A program made the position numbers and the translations under genes. DNA of 64,000 nucleotides from Rhodospirillales bacterium BBD 1991-14. Lineage in GTDB: Bacteria > Pseudomonadota > Alphaproteobacteria > Kiloniellales > Kiloniellaceae. Below, in pieces: positions 54,389-64,000 of the stretch (position 1 is its first letter; every line of letters starts with the position of its first letter). The stretch covers positions 434,001 to 498,000 of the forward strand of contig LYSY01000001.1 of assembly GCA_001657395.1 (NCBI GenBank), in the 5' to 3' direction. Below the pieces are notes generated by a model. The model did not search any database. It was not told the DNA's origin and saw only the letters and a program-made list of their open reading frames with translations.

Positions 54389-55228
54389 ATGGTAGCGGCG
54401 CTGCCGGGCCATGTTGCCAGTCTCCGCCAGCACGACCGCGACCGTTACCAGACATGCCTCTTCGCGCCGGCGGCGTCGCGCGATCATCTTTTTGCGCTCT
54501 ATGCCTTCAACTACGAGGTCGCCAAAACCGCCGAGGTGGTGAGCGAGGCAATGCTGGGTCAGATCCGCCTGCAGTGGTGGCGCGAAAGCCTGGAGGGGAT
54601 TTACGCCGGCACACCGCGCGCGCATGAAGTGGTCGAGCCGCTGGCCCGGGCGGTTGCGGCGACGGATCTGCCGCGCGATGGGCTGGAAGCCCTCATCGCC
54701 GCGCGTGAGTTCGATCTGGAGGGTGAACCGCCGCAGACGCTGGACGCGCTTGAAAGCTATGCAATCGGCACGTCCTCCCAGCTCCTGCGCCTTGCCCTGA
54801 AGGTGCTCGGGGTCGAGAGCGCGGCGGCGGAAACCGCGGCGCATCACCTTGGGATCGCCTGGGCCTACCTGGGCCTGCTGCGGGCCGTGCCCTTTCACGC
54901 CCGGCAGAAGCGTCTCTATCTGCCGGTCGACCTCTGCCATGCGGCCGGTGTCGATTATGGCGATCTCTTCGAACTGCGCGGGTCGGAAGCGCTGAGCGCC
55001 GTGGCGCGGGATATCGCAGCCGCTGCGGCGGAGCATCTGCACCAGGCAAGGGCGGCCGGTGCCGTGCCGCGCGCGGCACGGGCGCCGCTCCTGCTGGCGA
55101 CCCTGGGGGACGCGCACCTGCGCCGTCTCGAAGCGGCCGGTCACGACCCCTTTCATGCGGACCTGCAGGCAGAGGCGCCCGGCCAGATCTGGCGTCTGGC
55201 CTGGGCCTACTGGCGCGGGCGCAACTAG
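54389..55228 (+). CDS. Squalene/phytoene synthase family protein, NDUFAF6-like
   Basis: A 279-aa all-helical protein. The prenyl-synthase fold is evident (FALYAFNYEVAKTAEVVSEA near residue 33, IRLQWWRESLEGIYAG near 56, HHLGIAWAYLGLLRAVPFHA near 155 and RLYLPVDLC near 179). The first Asp-rich metal motif is replaced by EVAKTAE, so synthase activity is unlikely. This pattern, and the lack of carotenoid or hopanoid genes here, fits the NDUFAF6 group of complex I assembly factors. The ATG at 54389 follows an in-frame stretch of low-complexity sequence not conserved in the family. Confidence 0.82.
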   Translation: MVAALPGHVASLRQHDRDRYQTCLFAPAASRDHLFALYAFNYEVAKTAEVVSEAMLGQIRLQWWRESLEGIYAGTPRAHEVVEPLARAVAATDLPRDGLEALIAAREFDLEGEPPQTLDALESYAIGTSSQLLRLALKVLGVESAAAETAAHHLGIAWAYLGLLRAVPFHARQKRLYLPVDLCHAAGVDYGDLFELRGSEALSAVARDIAAAAAEHLHQARAAGAVPRAARAPLLLATLGDAHLRRLEAAGHDPFHADLQAEAPGQIWRLAWAYWRGRN

Positions 55229-55243
55229 CGAAGCCGGGTTCGG

Positions 55244-56620
55244 CTACTCGGCGGCTGCAGCCGGTGTGGTCAGCCAGGCGGCAAGATCGGTGAGCGCGCG
55301 GGCCGACATGGCGGGCTTGCGATCCTTCTTGCGCACCTTGCGCTTGCCCTCCGGCGGAGTGAGCGGCGGGAAGAGCCCGAAGTTCACGTTCATCGGCTGA
55401 AACGTCGACGCATCGGCGCCGCCTGTGATGTGGGCCAGCAGGGCGCCGTGGGCGGTGGTCGGCGGCGGCGGGGCAAAAGCCTGACCCTGGTACTCGGCCG
55501 CGGCGAAGCGCCCGGCCATCAGGCCGACGGCGGCGGACTCCACGTAGCCCTCGACCCCGGTGATCTGGCCGGCGAAGCGCATCCGCGGCATGGCCTTCAG
55601 GCGCAGCTCCTTGTCGAGGAGTTGCGGCGAGTTGATGAAGGTGTTGCGGTGCAGGCCGCCGAGGCGGGCGAACTCCGCCTGCTCCAGGCCGGGGATGGTG
55701 CGGAAGATGCGCACCTGCTCGCCGTACTTCAGCTTGGTCTGGAAGCCGACGATGTTGTAGAGCGTGCCCAGGGCGTTGTCCTGGCGCAGCTGCACCACGG
55801 CATAGGGGCGCTCGTTGCGGTGCGGGTCGTGCAGGCCGACCGGCTTCATCGGCCCGAAGCGCAGCGTCTCCGGCCCGCGGCTGGCCATCACCTCGATGGG
55901 CAGGCAGCCCTCGAAGTAGGGGGTCGAGGTCTCCCAGTCCTTGAAGTCGGTCTTCTCGCCCTCCAGCAGCGCGGCGATGAAGGCCTCGTACTGGGCCTCG
56001 TTGAGGGGGCAGTTGACGTAGTCTGCGGTGCCGCCACCCGGGCCCGGCTTGTCGTAGCGCGACTGGAACCAGGCCTTGGAGAAGTCGATGGAGTCCTTGT
56101 GGACGATGGGGGCGATGGCGTCGAAAAAGGCGAGATACTCCTCGCCGCTCAGCCGGCCCACCGCCTCTGCCAGTTCGGGCGAGGTGAGGGGGCCTGTGGC
56201 GACGATGACCTGATCCCAGTCCTCGGGCGGCAGCCCCGCTACCTCGCCGCGCTGGATGGTGACCAGGGGATCGGCCTCCAACTGCGCCGTGACCCGGTCG
56301 GAGAAGGCGACCCGGTCGACTGCCAGCGCGCCGCCGGCGGGCAGCTTGGTGGCATCGCCGCAGGCCATGATGAGGGAGCCGAGGCGCCGCATCTCCTCAT
56401 GCAGCAGGCCGACGGCGTTGTTCTCCGCATCGTCGCTGCGGAAGGAGTTGGAGCAGACCAGCTCCGCCAGACCGTCGGTCAGATGGGCCTCCGTGCCGCG
56501 CTCCGGGCGCATCTCGTGCAGCACCACCGGAACCCCGGCGCGGGCGATCTGCCAGGCCGCCTCACTGCCGGCGAGCCCGCCGCCGACGACATGGATGGGT
56601 TTCTGGTTTGTCTCGGTCAT
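55244..56620 (-). CDS. trmFO: tRNA (uracil-5-)-methyltransferase, folate/FAD-dependent
   Basis: Makes ribothymidine at position 54 of tRNA using methylenetetrahydrofolate and FADH2, 458 aa. The FAD-binding N-terminus [19 protein letters not shown], the [20 protein letters not shown] block near 48, [20 protein letters not shown] near 175 and [10 protein letters not shown] near the C-terminus are diagnostic. The final 40 residues ([20 protein letters not shown]) are basic and probably contact tRNA. It converges on the NDUFAF6-like gene 15 bases away. Confidence 0.96.
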   Translation of the reverse strand: MTETNQKPIHVVGGGLAGSEAAWQIARAGVPVVLHEMRPERGTEAHLTDGLAELVCSNSFRSDDAENNAVGLLHEEMRRLGSLIMACGDATKLPAGGALAVDRVAFSDRVTAQLEADPLVTIQRGEVAGLPPEDWDQVIVATGPLTSPELAEAVGRLSGEEYLAFFDAIAPIVHKDSIDFSKAWFQSRYDKPGPGGGTADYVNCPLNEAQYEAFIAALLEGEKTDFKDWETSTPYFEGCLPIEVMASRGPETLRFGPMKPVGLHDPHRNERPYAVVQLRQDNALGTLYNIVGFQTKLKYGEQVRIFRTIPGLEQAEFARLGGLHRNTFINSPQLLDKELRLKAMPRMRFAGQITGVEGYVESAAVGLMAGRFAAAEYQGQAFAPPPPTTAHGALLAHITGGADASTFQPMNVNFGLFPPLTPPEGKRKVRKKDRKPAMSARALTDLAAWLTTPAAAAE

Positions 56621-56705
56621 GATCCGACCTTTCGTCTCTCTGACCCCTCGGGTGGGTTCCGGGGCCCGGTCCTGCCGGAGCAGATAGCCCCGCCAGCCGG
56701 AATCA

Positions 56706-57950
56706 TCAAGCCGGGGGATCAGTCAGGGTAAACACTTCCTGCGCCTCGGCGATCCCCTTGAGGGCGTGGACCCCGAGGCTGCGGCTCTCGCCGCCCCAAT
56801 GCGCCGCAAAGGCAGCGGAGTAGATCAGCGAGAGTCCGAGCGTGCTGTTGAGACCCTCGATCCGGCTCACCAGGTTCACCGCCGGCCCGATCACGGTGAA
56901 ATCCAGCCGGTCGGCAGCGCCGATGTTGCCGTACATCACCTCGCCGACGTGGAGGGCCATCCCGATCCCGTAGGTCTGCAGGCCCGCGGCCCGGCGGCGC
57001 TCCTGCAGCTTGCCGATGTTCTCCAGGGCTTGCTGCGCGGCGTCCATCGCCGCTGCACAGGCGCTGTCCGTCGCCGTCTCGCCCTGATGGTCAGTAGGAT
57101 AGATGGCAAGCAGGCCGTCGCCGATGAACTTCAGAATTTCCCCGCCCGTATCGACGATCGCCGTGCCCATGATCTCGAAATACTCGTCCAGCAGTTCGAC
57201 GATCTCCTGCATCGGCAGGCTTTCGGACAGCGCGGTAAAGCCGCGCACGTCGGAGCAGAGCAGGACCGCCGAGATCTGCTCGACATCGCCGCGCTTGACG
57301 GTACCGCTCAAGACGCGGTCGCTGGTTCGCGCGCCGATGTAGGTCTGCAACAGCGTGCGGGCCGTGCGGTAGACGTTGCGCAGTTCGAGCACCGTGGCGA
57401 AGGCCGGCAGGCAGGCATCGATGGTGGCGATGTCCAGGTCATCGAAACCGCTTTCGCTTTTGCTGGCGAAAGTGATGGTGTTGATCTGCTTGTTGCTGAA
57501 GGGCAGGGGGCGTGCCGTGTAATCGCTGAAGCCCGCCGTGTGCAGATCCCTGACGATGGGGAAGTCGATCGGACAGTCGGGCTCGCTGAGCCGCCGCCGG
57601 ATTGCCGGGCCGCCCTCGTTCACCAGCCGTACGGGACTGGCCATGAAGAAATCCGTCCGCTCGACGCCGTGGGCGCGGGGGATCTCCATGGCGCCGCCGG
57701 CCTCTGCCTCCCAGAGCACGGTGATGGCCCGCATCTGCGGGTGAAGCTGCGGCAGGTGCAGGGTGGAGCGGTCGATGGGGATGCCGATGGCGGTGAGCTG
57801 GCGAACAAAGCCGTCGTGCAGCATGGTTATGCGGCTGCGGCGCATGCCCATGTCGGTCAGCCAGTCGATCACCGGCTGGGCCTTCAAGCGGGCCTGGGGT
57901 TGCAGCTCGGCTGCCTGCAGGCTGTCGCGCCCGGGGTCTGCAAGCGTCAT
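56706..57950 (-). CDS. Class III adenylate cyclase
   Basis: A 414-aa cytoplasmic protein with a C-terminal cyclase homology domain. Metal aspartates are in [18 protein letters not shown] near residue 232 and the [14 protein letters not shown] loop near 280. The Lys of that loop and the Asp of [20 protein letters not shown] near 360 are the adenine-specifying pair, and the Asn and Arg of PAVNLVSR complete the active site. The first 180 residues are a separate, partly degenerate sensor domain, with no membrane helix. A 14-bp direct-repeat array lies 36 bases upstream of its start. Confidence 0.92.
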   Translation of the reverse strand: MTLADPGRDSLQAAELQPQARLKAQPVIDWLTDMGMRRSRITMLHDGFVRQLTAIGIPIDRSTLHLPQLHPQMRAITVLWEAEAGGAMEIPRAHGVERTDFFMASPVRLVNEGGPAIRRRLSEPDCPIDFPIVRDLHTAGFSDYTARPLPFSNKQINTITFASKSESGFDDLDIATIDACLPAFATVLELRNVYRTARTLLQTYIGARTSDRVLSGTVKRGDVEQISAVLLCSDVRGFTALSESLPMQEIVELLDEYFEIMGTAIVDTGGEILKFIGDGLLAIYPTDHQGETATDSACAAAMDAAQQALENIGKLQERRRAAGLQTYGIGMALHVGEVMYGNIGAADRLDFTVIGPAVNLVSRIEGLNSTLGLSLIYSAAFAAHWGGESRSLGVHALKGIAEAQEVFTLTDPPA

Positions 57951-57986
57951 AGCGGGAGTGTGGAGGGCCGGGCGTCCGCTGGCAAG

Positions 57987-58042
57987 GCCCGGCTGGTATG
58001 GCCCGGCTGGTATGGCCCGGCTGGTATGGCCCGGCTGGTATG
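57987..58042. repeat. 14-bp minisatellite, four perfect copies
   Basis: Unit gcccggctggtatg is repeated four times head to tail. It lies between the GNAT stop (58053) and the cyclase start (57950), thus in the upstream region of the cyclase. On the minus strand each unit reads CATACCAGCCGGGC. It is untranslated as far as I can see. Confidence 0.95.
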
Positions 58043-58052
58043 GATTGGCCCG

Positions 58053-58552
58053 TCAGTCGCCTTCCGCGAAGCGCCGCAGGGCCTCACCGTCGAAGCGGTA
58101 GTAGACCTTGTTGGCCACCTGCTGCGCGCCGATGTGCGCGTAGAACTCCATGGCGCGGGGGTTGTTCTCCTCCGCCGTCCAGTCGAAGCGCACGCAGCCG
58201 CGTTCCAGTGCCGTCGCGGCAAGGTAGCGCATGAGGATGAGGCCGACGCCCTTGCCGCGGGCCCGGTCGAGCACGAAGAGATCCTTGAGGTAGAGCTGAC
58301 CGCCCAGGTCCGGGGCCGGATACATGATGGTGAAGGTGGCAAAGCCCAGGGCGTCGCCGTCCTCCTCGGCCAGCACGATCTCCACCGCCGCGTTCTCGGC
58401 CATCACGCGCTCGCGCACATGGGCGGCCATGGCATCGGCAGCGGGCGCCTTGTCGCCCCAGTAGTGCAGGTCGCAGCGATAGAACAGTTCGCCGACCGTC
58501 GCGGCGTCTGCCTTGCCGGCAAAGCGGCAGAGGATCGAGCCGTCTACGCCGC

Positions 58553-58556
<4 letters not shown>
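58053..58556 (-). CDS. GNAT family N-acetyltransferase
   Basis: A 167-aa acetyltransferase of the spermidine/diamine-type GNAT branch. The acetyl-CoA region is [20 protein letters not shown] near residue 91, with the R-x-x-G-x-G/V pattern. [20 protein letters not shown] at the C-terminus is the family's terminal block, and [19 protein letters not shown] near 23 resembles known SAT-like enzymes. The acceptor is unknown. Its ATG overlaps the uvrA stop (ATGA), so it is translated downstream of uvrA. Confidence 0.88.
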
Positions 58557-61480
<2,924 letters not shown>

Positions 61481-61646
61481 GGTCGTCGAGCGACCGGCAG
61501 GAAGCAATATGGAGGATGGGCGCGCGAAAATCGACCCCCTGATGGCGCCACCGGCCTTGCGGAGACGGCATTGCTGACATAGACCTGCCAGACGCGCTAG
61601 AGTCGCGCGCTTCTAGGAAAAACCTCTGAAATTGGAGACAGTCGGT

Positions 61647-62144
61647 ATGGCGGGGAGCGTCAACAAGGTCATTCTGGTCGGCAACCTGGGGCGCGATCCG
61701 GAAATCCGCAGCACCCAGGACGGGACCCGCATCGCCAACCTCTCGCTGGCCACCTCCGAGACCTGGCGCGACCGCAACAGCGGCGAACGGCGCGAGCGCA
61801 CGGAATGGCACCGGGTGGTGATCTTCAACGAGCGGCTTTCCGAGGTGGCGGAGAAGTATCTGCGCAAGGGCTCCAAGATCTACATCGAAGGCCAGCTTCA
61901 GACCCGCAAGTGGACCGACCAGTCCGGGCAGGACCGCTACACGACCGAAGTGGTTTTGCAGCGTTTCCGCGGCGAGCTGACGATGCTGGACGGCCGCCAG
62001 GACGGCGGCGGCTTCGGCGGCGGCGATCAGGGCGGCTACAGCGGCGGCGGGGGCGACTTCGGCGGCGGCTCGGGCGGCGGTTCCGGCGGCGGCTCTGGCG
62101 GTCCGGGCCCGGCCGGCGACCTGGACGACGAGATCCCGTTCTAG
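61647..62144 (+). CDS. ssb: Single-stranded DNA-binding protein
   Basis: Essential ssDNA-binding protein of replication and repair, 165 aa. The OB-fold begins [20 protein letters not shown] and includes [20 protein letters not shown] and [21 protein letters not shown] Gly-rich linker ([13 protein letters not shown]) leads to the acidic partner-binding tip DLDDEIPF. The ATG at 61647 matches the family start; an upstream TTG in frame adds five residues. A -10-like TAGAGT near 61601 may be its promoter. Divergent from uvrA. Confidence 0.97.
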   Translation: MAGSVNKVILVGNLGRDPEIRSTQDGTRIANLSLATSETWRDRNSGERRERTEWHRVVIFNERLSEVAEKYLRKGSKIYIEGQLQTRKWTDQSGQDRYTTEVVLQRFRGELTMLDGRQDGGGFGGGDQGGYSGGGGDFGGGSGGGSGGGSGGPGPAGDLDDEIPF

Positions 62145-62544
62145 GCTCCTGTCCGGATGCTGCAGGGCCTGTCTCTAAAGGCGTGAATTCCCTGCTTCCA
62201 CACAACCAAAACGCGGGTTCTGCGGCGCTTTCGGCGCCGCCGCGCGCCCGCTGGCCTGTGTTTTACGTCGGTCGCTGAAGCCCCCTGATAAGTATCTGAA
62301 ATAAAGGGATTTTTCGTCACCCTTTCGCAGGCGCGAGAGTTGTCGCGCCGGGGCTGCATTGCTATAGTCTTACAAGCGACTCGCGGGGGCCCTCCCGGGC
62401 TTCGGACCATCCTCGGTCAGAGACGTCGGGAGACAAGGGGATCGCCCGGCGTGTTGTGCGAATTTAGTCCCTTCGCGGCCTTCTCCGGCTGCCCGTTCTC
62501 TACCCGGACACTGGGGTCCGGGACCGTCTCAAGGCCTTGATAAC
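62145..62544. other. Intergenic region between ssb and gyrA
   Basis: About 400 bases without a credible gene. A 7-bp hairpin (GCGGCGC / GCGCCGC, 62222-62240) could end the ssb transcript. The gyrA promoter is at 62340-62368, and the remaining 175 bases would be an unusually long gyrA leader. Open frames here on either strand have implausible composition. Confidence 0.5.
62340..62368 (+). promoter_or_regulatory. Promoter of gyrA
   Basis: TTGTCG (62340-62345) and TATAGT (62363-62368) are 17 bases apart, about 177 bases before the gyrA start. It is the strongest promoter match in the gap. Confidence 0.6.

Positions 62545-64000
<1,456 letters not shown>

Noticed and set aside
54389-55228. Phytoene or squalene synthase
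   Set aside because: The first Asp-rich motif is degenerate and no carotenoid or hopanoid gene is nearby.
61481-61646. LexA (SOS) box between uvrA and ssb
   Set aside because: I looked for the alphaproteobacterial GTTC-N7-GTTC and GAAC-type patterns and found no convincing match.

Overview
The window is a chromosomal stretch of a GC-rich alphaproteobacterium, most like the Rhodospirillales/Kiloniellales group. This rests on gene content and order seen in the sequence: a PopZ (DUF2497) gene between tolC and valS; an argS-SPOR-nagZ-scpA-scpB-tatABC-serS-surE-pcm-nlpD-yajC-secDF backbone; a folate-dependent trmFO; a standalone NDUFAF6-like squalene/phytoene-synthase homologue; and dense codirectional genes joined by ATGA overlaps. 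There is no rRNA operon, prophage, insertion sequence, CRISPR array or plasmid function in view. The left edge cuts a copper P-type ATPase and the right edge cuts gyrA.

Layout. 0-6 kb: copper-exporting ATPase, a small orphan gene and a complete TRAP transporter (dctP, hairpin, dctQ, dctM). 6-9.6 kb: all four dTDP-L-rhamnose genes in the order rmlC-B-D-A. 9.6-14.7 kb: a ComJ/Nin-like gene, a MoaD/ThiS-like protein paired with an Asp-box (BNR) beta-propeller, tryptophan 2,3-dioxygenase with a kynureninase-like PLP enzyme, and a PAS_5 protein. 14.8-17.1 kb is RNA- and regulation-rich: tRNA-Asn, a possibly frameshifted gene, a 47-aa membrane peptide, and tRNA-Cys with a 15-bp minisatellite over its -35 box. 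16.2-30 kb: a Pcm-like methyltransferase, tolC, popZ, valS, DUF6314, bioY, ilvD, an M81 peptidase, a PilZ protein, rhomboid, xth and erpA.

30-51.7 kb is the conserved housekeeping backbone: dgt-argS-SPOR-nagZ-M50 protease-scpA-scpB, an orphan ABC ATPase, tatA-tatB-[tatC-like]-tatC, serS-surE-pcm-nlpD, then yajC-secD-secF-Mth938. It is interrupted by a sulfotransferase, a small monooxygenase-fold gene, a palindromic repeat element and a DUF815 ATPase. 51.8-64 kb: Fe-SOD, a nitroreductase, a PuuD-like membrane protein, the NDUFAF6-like gene, trmFO, a class III adenylate cyclase, a GNAT, uvrA, ssb and gyrA. Protein export (Tat and Sec), cell-envelope maintenance (NlpD, NagZ, SPOR), chromosome handling (ScpAB, GyrA, SSB, UvrA, PopZ) and tRNA charging dominate.

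The most unusual points are a second, truncated and divergent TatC-like gene coupled between tatB and tatC that has lost both known signal-peptide-contact motifs; three perfect minisatellites, one forming the -35 element of tRNA-Cys, one coding the N-terminus of SurE and one upstream of an adenylate cyclase; and a MoaD-like/beta-propeller pair of unknown function. All family assignments come from motif reading by eye; no database search was possible.
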